From Deltaproteobacteria bacterium (GTDB taxonomy: Bacteria; Myxococcota_A; Polyangia; Polyangiales; Ga0077539): 64,000 nucleotides of DNA. Positions 9,917-19,655 of the stretch are shown piece by piece. Position 1 is the stretch's first letter, and each line of letters opens with the position of its first letter. The notes below the pieces were generated by a model. The model was given only the letters and a program-made list of their open reading frames with translations, ran no database searches and was not told where the DNA came from. A program made the translations under genes and the position numbers. The DNA lies in NCBI GenBank assembly GCA_030694465.1, contig JAUXYJ010000062.1:26370-90369 (forward strand). The letters run 5' to 3'.

Positions 9917-11841
9917 TCCGCGCGAGCGCAGGGATGTTGGTGCTCGCGAGTGCATTTTCGCTGGGCGATTGCAGGGCGTGCCGCAGCACTCCGCCGCCGA
10001 TTTTGTTTCCGGTGAGCGACGCTGCCGTGGTGCCTGAGGGTGAGCTCGAGGACGCCTCCGAGGTGAGCGATCCAGACGCCGCGACCCCACGCACCCTCGG
10101 CCGTCGCGCCCCAGGCGATGGACTTACGCTCCCGGTAGAGCCCGCGCTGGCGGCGCCCTCGGGCGCACGATTCGTAGAGTATTTGCCCATCGAGTCGCCG
10201 ACTGGTGAAGTCCAAGGTGTCCTCGCGACGCTCAAGCCCGCGCAGGGTCCTGCCACCGCGGCTTACTTCGCGCGCGCAGCCACGGGCTGGACGCGGGTGA
10301 CGCAAGAAGGGCTCGATGCGCCCGACCCGCAGTGCGCCGTGCAGGGGCTCGAGTCCTATGATCCACGTGCATTTTCGCTGAGATTTACACAGTGTGCAGG
10401 CGCAGTCCCGTCCGACGGTGGCGTCAGCACGGTGCTCCCCGGCGCGGTCGTGCAAGAGGCCATGGCGTTTGCGCTGAGCGAAGACGGCCGCACACTACGT
10501 GGGCGCTATCGCGTCGCGGAGCTAGGGCCGTCGCTGCCGAACACACAGCTCGACTTGCGCTTGAGCTACGTGCGTCGCGACAGCGATTTGGCCTGGGATC
10601 TCGCAGTGCAAGTGCAGGTTTCTCGCGGCGATGACCGCCCAGGGCAGGGCCTCACAGCGACCGTCGCGCTGCTCGATCGTGGTGTGGGTTTTGCGCGAGA
10701 CCTCGCCGAGCCTGCAGCGAGCCTCGGTCGCATTGTGCAAGCGGTCGCAGGGCTGGCGACCTCGCGTCGTCGCGCGCCCGAGGCCCTCGCGCTCATCGAG
10801 CGCGCGCAGCGGTTGCGTCGCGTGCTTTGCGTCGAAGGGGCGAGCCCACGCGTGCGTTTGGGCAGCGATTTGGGCGTCCGTTGTGGCACGGCGCTGGACT
10901 CGCTCGCGTCCCAAGAGGCCCGCGCGCTCTTGACCCTCGGAGAGCTCCCCGCGGTCGAAGCGCTGCAGTGGTCCGAGACCGCGAGTGAGTTTGGGTTGGT
11001 CTCGTCGGACCGTATCGACCAAGAGCTTCAGCGCGCCATGGGCTCTGAGACCGGCGTGACCGCGCGCAGCGGGCCGTACCTCGGCTCGGCCCAGGACGAG
11101 TGGCTTGTGCGCAGCGCGATGATCACTTTGGATCCGCCCACGAGGCCCACGGCGGCGCTCCTTCGGGGGACAACGCACGCCAGGGTCTCTTTTGCGTCGC
11201 TGGCCCTTGAGCCCGGCGAGGAGGGCTCGCAACAAGAGCTGTTTCTGCGCAGCCCAGACGGGCGATGGGTCGCCAAGGGCGCGTGGCAGAGCTGTGACGG
11301 TGTTGTCGTCGCGCTCTGCCCGTCGAGTGACGAGACGTGCGTGACGGCCCCTGCGTTGAGCGCGTCGCCTCCGACCGGCGCGACCCTCGCGCGCTTGACC
11401 TCGCTCGCGAGCGCGGATTTTTCGGCCCGCTGCATGCGCAACGAGGCTGGCTATGAGCCGGTTCGCCGCGCGCTGGATCTCCGCGCGGTGGGCTTTGCGC
11501 GCGAGGGGCTCGTGATCTCATGGCGTGGACGCTTGATGCGAACGACCAGTGATTTTTCTCGGTTTGAGCCCATCGTCGCCGGTCAGCCGGTCGGCAGCGG
11601 GTTTGCGCCTGGCTCGGCCGCGAGCGCAGACGGGCGCGTGGTCGCGCTGCAGGGCGCCGAGGGGATCTTCGTCCGCGACGCACAGGGCCGATGGCGCGCG
11701 TGGAAGCCGCCGCAGCTCTCGGGTCGCTTTCGCCAGCTCGGCGACCTCACGGTGGCTTCGGACGGCAGCATGATCGCGGCACGCTTAGGCACGCAGCTCT
11801 GGCTGATCGAGCGCCTCGCCGGGGCGCCCATCGCTCGCTAA
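9913..11841 (+). CDS. Secreted/lipoprotein-like hypothetical protein
   Basis: GTG start overlapping the rnr stop; hydrophobic N-terminus with Cys residues; no recognised domain. Confidence 0.6.
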   Translation: MIRASAGMLVLASAFSLGDCRACRSTPPPILFPVSDAAVVPEGELEDASEVSDPDAATPRTLGRRAPGDGLTLPVEPALAAPSGARFVEYLPIESPTGEVQGVLATLKPAQGPATAAYFARAATGWTRVTQEGLDAPDPQCAVQGLESYDPRAFSLRFTQCAGAVPSDGGVSTVLPGAVVQEAMAFALSEDGRTLRGRYRVAELGPSLPNTQLDLRLSYVRRDSDLAWDLAVQVQVSRGDDRPGQGLTATVALLDRGVGFARDLAEPAASLGRIVQAVAGLATSRRRAPEALALIERAQRLRRVLCVEGASPRVRLGSDLGVRCGTALDSLASQEARALLTLGELPAVEALQWSETASEFGLVSSDRIDQELQRAMGSETGVTARSGPYLGSAQDEWLVRSAMITLDPPTRPTAALLRGTTHARVSFASLALEPGEEGSQQELFLRSPDGRWVAKGAWQSCDGVVVALCPSSDETCVTAPALSASPPTGATLARLTSLASADFSARCMRNEAGYEPVRRALDLRAVGFAREGLVISWRGRLMRTTSDFSRFEPIVAGQPVGSGFAPGSAASADGRVVALQGAEGIFVRDAQGRWRAWKPPQLSGRFRQLGDLTVASDGSMIAARLGTQLWLIERLAGAPIAR

Positions 11842-11888
11842 GCACGCTCAAAGCCTGCGCGCGATTGCATCTCGGTCGCGCTGCGTGC

Positions 11889-13094
11889 ATGTGTCCCGCA
11901 ACGCCCTTGCAAGACCCTCACGCTCGCCGCGACGCGACCTACGTCTCTGCGCTCTATCTCTCACTTTTTGCTTCGTTTGGCCTCTTTGGCCCCTTCTCTG
12001 CGCTCTACCTGCGCCTCGCGGGCTTGAGCGCCGCGGGCGCCACGATGTTCTTGGCGTTTACGCGGTTGCTGCGTGTGGTGAGCACGCCGGTGTGGACCAC
12101 GTGGGTCGACGCGAGATCGAGCCCGCGGCAGGTGCTCTTGTGGACCTCGTTGCCCACGGCGCTGTTGTTCTTGTGGATGTTTGTGTCGGCGCCAGGCGTG
12201 TCGTGGCTTGTGTGCTTTGCGGCGTTCATTGCGCTCCGCGGCCCAGCGGTCTCGCTCTGCGATGTGCTCGCGCTCGACGCAGCCAAGCGCGCAGATACGT
12301 CCTATGGTCGACTGCGGCTGTTTGGCACCGTGGGCTACTGCACTGGCGCCTTTGCGGCGGGCTGGTTGCAGCAGCGCGGAGACCTGCGTGCGGCCCTCGC
12401 GCTCACCTTGGTCGCGACGCTCTTGGGTGCGCTGAGCGTCTCTCGGTTGCCCAAAGTCAAAGCGCCACCACGTCAGGGAATTCTCAGGGATTTGCGCACA
12501 CTCTTCTCTCAGCGCCGCTACGTGGTTCTCTTGCTCTGCGCAGCGCTCCATCAGCTCGGCCTAGGCGCCTACGACATGCTCTATGCCCCCTGGGCGAGCG
12601 CACAAATCGGTGGCACCGTCGTGGGCCTCTCGATCGCGTTGGGTGGCATCGCCGAGGTGCTCTTCATGGCCGGCGGGGGAGGGTGGCTCCGGCGCGTAGG
12701 CCCGCGCGGAGTGCTCACCCTCGCGTTTGTTGTGAGCGCGCTGCGGTGGTTCGCGATGTCACGCACGCAGAGTGCGTGGGTGATGGTCGCGTTGCAGGCC
12801 AGCCACGCGTTTACCTTCGGCGCGTTTTATCTCGCGTCCATTGACCTCATCGAAGCCGAGACGCCACGCACGGTGCGCGCCAGCGCCCAGGGGATCTTCA
12901 CGATGAGCACCTTCGGGGTCGCCGCCGCGCTGGGCCTCGCCGTCGCAGCGCCGCTGCAACGAACCGGTGGATTTATCCGGGTGATGCAGGCATCAAGCGC
13001 CGCGGCTCTCATGGCCGCGCTGATCGCCTGGCTCGCGCTTGGTCCCGTCAAGAGCACTCATCCGGCGACGTCGCCGGGTCCCTCGCAGGTCTAA
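11889..13094 (+). CDS. MFS transporter
   Basis: Start chosen at MCPATPLQDPHARRDATYVSALYLSLFASFG; about 12 hydrophobic segments; the longer ORF overlaps the upstream gene. Confidence 0.75.
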   Translation: MCPATPLQDPHARRDATYVSALYLSLFASFGLFGPFSALYLRLAGLSAAGATMFLAFTRLLRVVSTPVWTTWVDARSSPRQVLLWTSLPTALLFLWMFVSAPGVSWLVCFAAFIALRGPAVSLCDVLALDAAKRADTSYGRLRLFGTVGYCTGAFAAGWLQQRGDLRAALALTLVATLLGALSVSRLPKVKAPPRQGILRDLRTLFSQRRYVVLLLCAALHQLGLGAYDMLYAPWASAQIGGTVVGLSIALGGIAEVLFMAGGGGWLRRVGPRGVLTLAFVVSALRWFAMSRTQSAWVMVALQASHAFTFGAFYLASIDLIEAETPRTVRASAQGIFTMSTFGVAAALGLAVAAPLQRTGGFIRVMQASSAAALMAALIAWLALGPVKSTHPATSPGPSQV

Positions 13095-13137
13095 CGCGCG
13101 AGGTCGCGCTCCAGCCACTGGTGGCGGGATGGTTGGC

Positions 13138-13794
13138 TCACTTCTCGACGAGAATTTCTTCGAGAGGCTTGCGTGTGATGTCTGGTACCTGGCAATCGGG
13201 CGTGGGATATCCCACGGGGATTAGCAAAAATGCGCGCTCGTTCTCGGGGCGCTCAAGCACTTGCGCCAAGAAGGCCATGGGGCTCGGCGTGTGCGTGAGC
13301 GTGGCGAGCCCGGCGTGGTGCAGCGCCGCCAAGAGCATCCCGCACGCGATCCCAACGCTCTCGGTGACGTAGTAGTGCTTGGCTCCGTCGAGCCCGTGCC
13401 GTTGCGCAAACACCACGACCAGGGCGGGGGCATCTTGCAAGAACGCCTTGGTCGCGTTGGTCCCCAGATGCGCCAAATCATCGAGCCATTGTGCGCCTGC
13501 GCGCCCTCCGTAGAACGACCGCTCCTCGGCCTCTGCGGCCTCACGCACCCGCAATTTGATCGCCGGGTCGGTCACCAGAACAAAGGTCCAAGGCTGCTTG
13601 TTTGCGCCCGAGGGGGCCGTCGCGGCGGTCGCAATGCACGCGCGCACGACGTCGAGCGGAATCGCTTGGTCGCTAAAATGCCTCACGCTCCTTCGCCGCG
13701 ACAGCTCGCTTCGCAGCTCGTCTGCGCGCGTCTGCATGGCGCCCTCGTCGTATCGCTCGAAGTCCAGTGCACGCTCTCGAATGTCCGCCATCAT
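13138..13794 (-). CDS. Nitroreductase-fold flavoprotein resembling iodotyrosine deiodinase
   Basis: RRRSVRHFSDQAIP, APSGANKQPWTFVLV, YYVTESVGIACGMLLAALHHAGLATLTHTPSP, LLIPVGYPTPDCQVPDITRKPLEEILV. Confidence 0.85.
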   Translation of the reverse strand: MMADIRERALDFERYDEGAMQTRADELRSELSRRRSVRHFSDQAIPLDVVRACIATAATAPSGANKQPWTFVLVTDPAIKLRVREAAEAEERSFYGGRAGAQWLDDLAHLGTNATKAFLQDAPALVVVFAQRHGLDGAKHYYVTESVGIACGMLLAALHHAGLATLTHTPSPMAFLAQVLERPENERAFLLIPVGYPTPDCQVPDITRKPLEEILVEK

Positions 13795-13859
13795 GCAGTT
13801 CTCTCTCTCGGACACCAGGGAGTTTGCAAAGGCGCCGCGATGCTAGTGTGTGGGCAATC

Positions 13860-14840
13860 ATGAAGCCCTTTCAATGGCTGATGTTCGCAGCCCTCGCGTC
13901 GTGCGCTCCGCCGCTTGTCGCGCCGCAACAAGACGGCTCGGTCGACGCCTCCATGCCGAGCGATGAGGGCCCCGAGGCCTCGCTGATGCCCGAGGTCTCG
14001 GTGCCGGTGGACGCGGGGTTTCGATGCACCCGCGGCGCGCGCGCGCCCTTGGGCGATCCGCTGCTCTGCAATGGCAGCGCGCAGCTGTGTTCCCTGCGAT
14101 TTGACCAGGGAATCTATCCCACGACGCACAACAGCTTCGCCATCGAGGACGAGCGCTTTGGAGCTCCTAACCAGCGACGATCGTTGCGCACGCAGCTCGA
14201 CGACGGCGTCCGTGGGCTCATGCTCGATGTTCACTACGACCGCGGGCGGGTGTACCTCTGCCATGGCCCGTGCTCGCTCGGCCGCAGGCTCTTCTCGGAC
14301 GCATTGTGCGAGCTCACGAGGTTCTTAGACGAGCGCCCTGACGCTGTGCTGACGCTCATTCTTGAGAGCTACGTGAGCGCCAACGACGTGGTGCGCAGCT
14401 TCGAAGAGTCTTCGCTCATCGAGCGGGTGTACGCGCACCCAGTGGGCAGCCCATGGCCCACACTCGAGTCGCTCGTGCGGCGCGACAAGCGTGTGATTGT
14501 GCTCACCGATCGCGAGGGCGGCGCGCCCGATTGGTACATGCCCGTGTGGACCCACGCGCGCGAGACACCCTACGCCGCACGGACCCCCGAAGAGCTCGCC
14601 CCGTGCACCATGAACCGCGGACGCGCAGGCAACGCGCTCTTGATCTTTAACCACTTTTTGACCAACCCCCTCGGGTCGCCCGAGCTGTCCGCGATGGTCA
14701 ACCACAACCCGTTCTTGCTCGACCGCGCGCGTCGATGTGAGCAGACGTTTGGGCAGCCGCTCAACTTTGTCACCGTGGACTACTACGACGTCGGAGATCT
14801 CTTCGCGACCACGCGCGCGCTGCAGGGACTTACACCGTAA
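13860..14840 (+). CDS. Secreted PI-PLC X-domain-like protein
   Basis: Lipoprotein-like N-terminus; YPTTHNSFAIEDERFGAPNQRRSLRTQLDDGVRGLMLDVHYDRGRVYLCHGPC. Confidence 0.75.
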   Translation: MKPFQWLMFAALASCAPPLVAPQQDGSVDASMPSDEGPEASLMPEVSVPVDAGFRCTRGARAPLGDPLLCNGSAQLCSLRFDQGIYPTTHNSFAIEDERFGAPNQRRSLRTQLDDGVRGLMLDVHYDRGRVYLCHGPCSLGRRLFSDALCELTRFLDERPDAVLTLILESYVSANDVVRSFEESSLIERVYAHPVGSPWPTLESLVRRDKRVIVLTDREGGAPDWYMPVWTHARETPYAARTPEELAPCTMNRGRAGNALLIFNHFLTNPLGSPELSAMVNHNPFLLDRARRCEQTFGQPLNFVTVDYYDVGDLFATTRALQGLTP

Positions 14841-14849
14841 GGTGAGCGC

Positions 14850-15722
14850 CTAGTGCACGTATTGCCACTGCACGCCGCGGGTGATCTCAAGGTGAAAGTG
14901 ATTGCGATGGGGCCGGTTAAAGTTGGGCGTGAGCACGACGTGAAAGATCCCTCGGCGTGCAGAATCACAGGCGATCGTGCGTAGCAATCGCGCACCCTCG
15001 TCGCGTGGAACGTGCGCCATGGGGCCGCACACCGGCCGCCGCATCCGTCCATGAAAGTCCGCCAAGACGCTGAACGTGCGCCCGTCGTCGAGCACAAACG
15101 AGCCCGCATCAATGGCCATCCCGCCAGGGTGCCGTGTCTGCACCGGGCGCCGTTGGGCTTCGGACTCGGTCGGCGCGCGGTAGGTGCTCAGGTGGATCAG
15201 CGTGTGCACGTGGACGGCGCGGAGAAGCCGCGAGAAGCGCACCAAGGCCACGGCGAGGCGGCAGTCTACGAGCTCTCGCACGCGGGGGTGCCCACTGCCA
15301 CGGTAGGTCACCCCGCCGATGGGGCCAGTGATCCAAATGGGCTGAGAAATACCTCGCCATTGTCGATCGCTAAGCTCAAACGGGACCTCGGCTCGGCGCA
15401 GCACCCGCAGGCACTGAGCGTCCGAGAGCGCGGCGATCTCATGGGCCGTCATAGGGGTCTCAGGGATCGCTTCGCCCTCGAGGGTTCCGCTCCGCTCGCC
15501 GTCCTCGGCGACAGGGTCCGGGAGGTCATCGTCGGGGTTTCCCAGCACCCGTGATGCGACCGATTCGTCCGTGTGCTCAGCGTTCTCGTGGGGGCTCTGA
15601 AGGCTCGCGTCGGCGACCGCTGCGTCTGTCCCTCCGCCGTCGACAATCGCCCGCTGTGCGTACGCCGTAGGAGCGCTCACGCACAGCGCGAGCGAGACAC
15701 TCCACCGGGCAAATCGCGTCAA
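14850..15722 (-). CDS. Extensin-like C-terminal domain protein
   Basis: Signal peptide; THPGGMAIDAGSFVLDDGRTFSVLADFHG...NRPHRNHFHLEI. Confidence 0.7.
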   Translation of the reverse strand: MTRFARWSVSLALCVSAPTAYAQRAIVDGGGTDAAVADASLQSPHENAEHTDESVASRVLGNPDDDLPDPVAEDGERSGTLEGEAIPETPMTAHEIAALSDAQCLRVLRRAEVPFELSDRQWRGISQPIWITGPIGGVTYRGSGHPRVRELVDCRLAVALVRFSRLLRAVHVHTLIHLSTYRAPTESEAQRRPVQTRHPGGMAIDAGSFVLDDGRTFSVLADFHGRMRRPVCGPMAHVPRDEGARLLRTIACDSARRGIFHVVLTPNFNRPHRNHFHLEITRGVQWQYVH

Positions 15723-16372
15723 AATCGCACCCCGCCGGTCCCCGGCGCGAGCTCGACGTGCAGCAACAAATCTCGCGTACCGCGACGCAGTCTCAGCGTC
15801 GTGTGGACGCGATTGCGGATTTGGCTGTACGCGCCCAAAAGCTCGTCGAGTGTTCGCGTGGGCCGACCGTCGATCTCGACCAAGCAGTCTCCGGCGTGGA
15901 TGCCTGCGGCGTGCAAATACCCTTGCTGGTCGAGCGCGGTGAGCTCAAGTCCTCCCTGCGGAGCGATCCGCGCGCGCGTCCCACGAATTGAGCTCGAGAG
16001 GCGCTGAATGCATGCCGCGTCGAGCCTCACGTGCCCATCGTCGCGCACCGAGAGCCCGTTGAGCACTGGGCGAAATCGATGCGCGCGCGGGGCGGCTCGG
16101 TGGGCTGCGGCGCTCGCCGGAGCGTGCTCGATCAGCGCAAGCCGTGTGGGCTCTGCGGCCACAGCGCTCGGCGCGCCAAGCTCGTGTGGCGCGTTGCCCA
16201 CCGGCAGCGCATCGTGACGCACCGCGCGCGACCGCTGCGCGTAAGGCGCCGCAGCGTGTGCCCTTGGCTGAGCCGTGACTCCCCGAAGTGCTCGCGATAC
16301 GCCCCAACGAAACACGCCAGCACAGAGCGCAGATGCCAGTAAAATCACCAGCAAATCGCGCATTGTGCGCAT
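15719..16372 (-). CDS. Membrane-anchored PDZ-domain protein, GspC-like
   Basis: N-terminal TM (LLVILLASALCAGVF); C-terminal GYLHAAGIHAGDCLVEIDGRPTRTLDELLGAYSQIRNRVHTTLRLRRG. Confidence 0.6.
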   Translation of the reverse strand: MRTMRDLLVILLASALCAGVFRWGVSRALRGVTAQPRAHAAAPYAQRSRAVRHDALPVGNAPHELGAPSAVAAEPTRLALIEHAPASAAAHRAAPRAHRFRPVLNGLSVRDDGHVRLDAACIQRLSSSIRGTRARIAPQGGLELTALDQQGYLHAAGIHAGDCLVEIDGRPTRTLDELLGAYSQIRNRVHTTLRLRRGTRDLLLHVELAPGTGGVRF

Positions 16373-16529
16373 CACCGTGGGCCTCGCTGCGGAGGCTCGT
16401 GGGCGTCCATTGTGATGGTCGTGAGAGACATGGGTGGCCTGTTCGAAGGGGAGCGCGCTTGCAAGATACCGCGAGCAAGACGCCGAGGGCAGTGCACGCA
16501 GAGGACAAGCGCGATATTCACCCCACACG

Positions 16530-17777
16530 GTGAATGATCGGTTGCGCGCGCGCCTCTCGCTGCTCTTTGGCTTGGTCTCGGTGCTCGTGGCGCTTGGGCT
16601 CACACACTCGCTGATCGCAGAGGATCGCGTGATGCGTGTCGCACGCGAGCCGCGCGAGGGCCCCAACACGTCGCCGCGTTGGCAGACCACGCTCGCGTTG
16701 CCTCGGTCCGCCACCGTGCGCGCTGTTTTGTGCCCTGGCCAAGCGTCGGAGGTCCTCCGCGAAGACCCAGCGAGCGCGCTGGTCCTCCGTGGTCTGGACG
16801 GAATCGAGCGCGCACGGCAGCCCCTCGGATTTGACGAAGGTCGCGCACGGCGATGCATCGAGGCGACCGCGCACGCAGGAGGCGTTGTCCGCGTCGAGCT
16901 CTGGATGAGCCCACACAACGCGCGCCTGGGTCGCGCGATTGATGTCTTCTCGCACAGAAGAATTGCAGTGTATTTCGCGATCCCGAGCGTCCTGCTCGTG
17001 GCCGCGGTCGCGCTGGCGCTCCTCGGTCCACGCGCCCCCGAGCGTGACCTCGTCGGGGACGAAGATGCAGATGCAGAGGGCGCCGGCGAGCCTCCGGTGC
17101 AATGGCCCCACGCGTGGCTCTACGCGATCGGCGCGTATTTGCTCATTCATTTTCTTAACGCGATGGTCTCGTTGGTCTTGATGAGCCTCCGGCGTCCAGT
17201 GCCTGGGAGCATCGATGGCGTGTCGGTCCTGCTCGGCGCGCTCGCGCAGCACGCGATCATGATCGTGGTCTCACTCGCGATGCTCGGCGCGCTCTCACGC
17301 AAGACCTCACTGGCGACTCTGCGTGAGCGGTCGGGCTTCGGTCCGATGTCCATTCGCCAGGCGATTGCCTCGGTTTTGGCAGCCTCGGTGCTGGTCTCAG
17401 TGGCCTTCGGCGCGGCGCGATGGATCCCGGATTTGGCAAACACTCCCATGGGTCAGCTGCTCGAGCGAGCGCCCCCACGGTATGCGATCGCGGTGGGCGC
17501 CATGCTCGCGCCCTTGTCCGAAGAGCTCTTCTTTCGGGGCGTCTTGGTGCGCGCGTTTGGGCGACGGAGCGTGTGGCTCGGGGCGCTCGCGTCCGTGGTT
17601 TTCTTCACCGCGGCGCACGTGCTGCAGCTCTGGGGAGCGTGGGCTGCGCTCGTCCCGATCTTTGCCGTGGGGGCTACCAACGCGGTGCTCCGCGCCCACT
17701 CCCGTGGGCTCGCGCAGCCGTGGCTTGTGCACACGCTCTACAACGGCGCGCTCACCGTGGGACTGTTTTTTACCTGA
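16530..17777 (+). CDS. CPBP/CAAX-type intramembrane metalloprotease
   Basis: Motifs LAPLSEELFFRGVLVRAFGRR, FTAAHVLQLWGAW and HTLYNGALT with multiple TMs. Confidence 0.85.
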   Translation: MNDRLRARLSLLFGLVSVLVALGLTHSLIAEDRVMRVAREPREGPNTSPRWQTTLALPRSATVRAVLCPGQASEVLREDPASALVLRGLDGIERARQPLGFDEGRARRCIEATAHAGGVVRVELWMSPHNARLGRAIDVFSHRRIAVYFAIPSVLLVAAVALALLGPRAPERDLVGDEDADAEGAGEPPVQWPHAWLYAIGAYLLIHFLNAMVSLVLMSLRRPVPGSIDGVSVLLGALAQHAIMIVVSLAMLGALSRKTSLATLRERSGFGPMSIRQAIASVLAASVLVSVAFGAARWIPDLANTPMGQLLERAPPRYAIAVGAMLAPLSEELFFRGVLVRAFGRRSVWLGALASVVFFTAAHVLQLWGAWAALVPIFAVGATNAVLRAHSRGLAQPWLVHTLYNGALTVGLFFT

Positions 17778-17806
17778 AAATTGTCAGGTCCTATCGCAAT
17801 TGCGGT

Positions 17807-18901
17807 TCAGCCCGCGGCGTCTAGGTCGAGCCCACCGTCGGTGCTCGCGTCGGTGCTCACGTCTGGGCTCGCGTCAGGCGAGGGCACTACATCCGCGCCA
17901 GCCTCCGCAGCGCTCGCGTCGGTGCCGCCATCGGTCACTCCGGCGTCTCCGTCCGCTGCGCAGACCCCGAAGCGTGAGCTGGTCCCCATGCGCGTGATGC
18001 AGCGCGTGCCCGCGGGGCAGGTGGTGCCCGCGCGGAGGCAGTCCACGGGCATGCAGCCGCCCGTGGCGTACACGGGCATGGTCATCCCGGTGGGCACGAC
18101 GCGGTTGCAGAAGTACCCAGCGCGACAGTCGTTGTCCATCGTGCACTCTTTCCAGCACGAGACGGGATCCCCGGTCATTTCGCCTGAGAACGGGATGACC
18201 ACGCTACCCATCGGGCACCCTCCGCGAGGCAAGGGCATGTTGCGCGTGAAGGTCTCGGGACGGCGTGTGACCGAGTAGCAGTACCCGTTGAGGTATCCCG
18301 TGGGGGTGTCTGGCATGGGCGTCGCGCTCGTGGGCAAACGGCAGCGTCCACCGGCGCAGTCGGTCGCGGCTGCGCAGGGTTCGCCATTGAGCGCGCCCAT
18401 CACGGTCGGGCTAGCTTCACACGTGCCACCGTACGGATTGCATCGGCGAGGCGAAACACACGCTGGTTCTCCGGCCGCAGGCATCTCTGCGCAGCCCGGA
18501 AAACACCCGCGCTTGTCCATCGCGTTCGAGTCCCAGAAGAAGCACAGCCCGCTGTAGTCCGCGCACTCGTTGGCGCCAGGCGTGCACCGCGGAATGCAGT
18601 TGGATCGATAGCACCACCCCGTGTCACCGCACACCGAGTCGCGGGTACACGCGCGGGTACAGAGGCCGCCGGGATAGCTCAAATCACAGCGCGAACCTGT
18701 CGCGCAGTCAGTGTCTCGTGCGCAGCGTGCAAACAGCGGCGCGCCTGCCTCTCGCGCGACGTCTTGGGCTACTGGAGTGTCCGTCATCATGGTGACGTCC
18801 GCGCCCGCGTCGGTGTTGAGGGGAGGGGGCGCGCAAGCCGCGAGAGACCACGCCGCGAGCGCTGTGAGTGCGATGCCAAGAGGGCGAAAGGGAGGGGTCA
18901 T
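17807..18901 (-). CDS. Cys-rich secreted lipoprotein with Asp/Ala/Gly/Ser-rich C-terminal tail
   Basis: Lipobox-like LAAWSLAACAPP; repeated Cys motifs; tail DASPDVSTDASTDGGLDLDAAG. Confidence 0.65.
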   Translation of the reverse strand: MTPPFRPLGIALTALAAWSLAACAPPPLNTDAGADVTMMTDTPVAQDVAREAGAPLFARCARDTDCATGSRCDLSYPGGLCTRACTRDSVCGDTGWCYRSNCIPRCTPGANECADYSGLCFFWDSNAMDKRGCFPGCAEMPAAGEPACVSPRRCNPYGGTCEASPTVMGALNGEPCAAATDCAGGRCRLPTSATPMPDTPTGYLNGYCYSVTRRPETFTRNMPLPRGGCPMGSVVIPFSGEMTGDPVSCWKECTMDNDCRAGYFCNRVVPTGMTMPVYATGGCMPVDCLRAGTTCPAGTRCITRMGTSSRFGVCAADGDAGVTDGGTDASAAEAGADVVPSPDASPDVSTDASTDGGLDLDAAG

Positions 18902-19031
18902 GGGTGCATTCAGTCCTGAGTGAAAGGTCAAAGGTGTCGCACGAGGGTAGCGCGAGTAGCGGCGAGTTATGGCATGGAGCGCAGCCGCGTCGTACCTTGC
19001 CTCCTCTGGTCCATTGAGGGAGGAGTGAGGA

Positions 19032-19619
19032 ATGTCCATGTCACAAGACGATCGACCACGGGCGGGCTCTCGACGAAGGTTTTTGTTTCGGGCGACGGCG
19101 AGCGCGATCGCTGCAGGGGCCGTGTTTCCGGCCTGTGGGATGTCCGCGTTCGGTGTCGACGGTAGAGACGCTGGGAATGACGGCGGACGAGACGGCGTAG
19201 ACGGCGGTTTGACTCCGTCCGACGGAGGCACAACCGGCTCAGAGACCGGGGCCTGCGTTGAGTTCGCCACGGGCGTCCGCGCGACCGAGCTCGCCGTGGG
19301 AGAGACCCGTGTCCTGACGGGCCCCGCGCCCCAACGAATGCCCATCGTCCTTGGGCGAGACGCGCAGGGTCTGTACGCGATGAACGGCGAGTGCACCCAC
19401 GAGCAGTGCCCTGTCGTGCGCAGGCCGGGGGGTAGTGATTTCGACTGCAGCTGTATGCATGGCAGCAGGTTTTCGCTCACCGGCGAGCTGACCCAACCTG
19501 CGACGCTTCGCGCCGTAGTGCAGGGAAATCTCCCGCATTTGCAGCTCACGCTGCGCGACGGTCAGCTCGTTGTGTGCACCACCGCCGAGGTCCCGCGGAC
19601 GAGCCGAGTGACCGCGTAG
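19032..19619 (+). CDS. Tat-exported Rieske-type [2Fe-2S] protein
   Basis: Twin-Arg SRRRFLFRATASAIAAG; Rieske-like CTHEQC ... CSCMHGSRF. Confidence 0.75.
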   Translation: MSMSQDDRPRAGSRRRFLFRATASAIAAGAVFPACGMSAFGVDGRDAGNDGGRDGVDGGLTPSDGGTTGSETGACVEFATGVRATELAVGETRVLTGPAPQRMPIVLGRDAQGLYAMNGECTHEQCPVVRRPGGSDFDCSCMHGSRFSLTGELTQPATLRAVVQGNLPHLQLTLRDGQLVVCTTAEVPRTSRVTA

Positions 19620-19626
19620 GGTACCG

Positions 19627-19646
19627 ACCCGGCGACGTCGCCGGGT
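19627..19646. repeat. 20-bp perfect palindrome ACCCGGCGACGTCGCCGGGT between convergent genes
   Basis: Located after the Rieske gene stop (19619) and before the TetR gene stop (19656). Confidence 0.7.
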
Positions 19647-19655
19647 GAGCGGCGC

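Noticed and set aside
18520-18540. tRNA-like T-loop string gttcgagtccc
   Set aside because: Lies within a coding frame and no cloverleaf could be built; no tRNA or rRNA found in the window.
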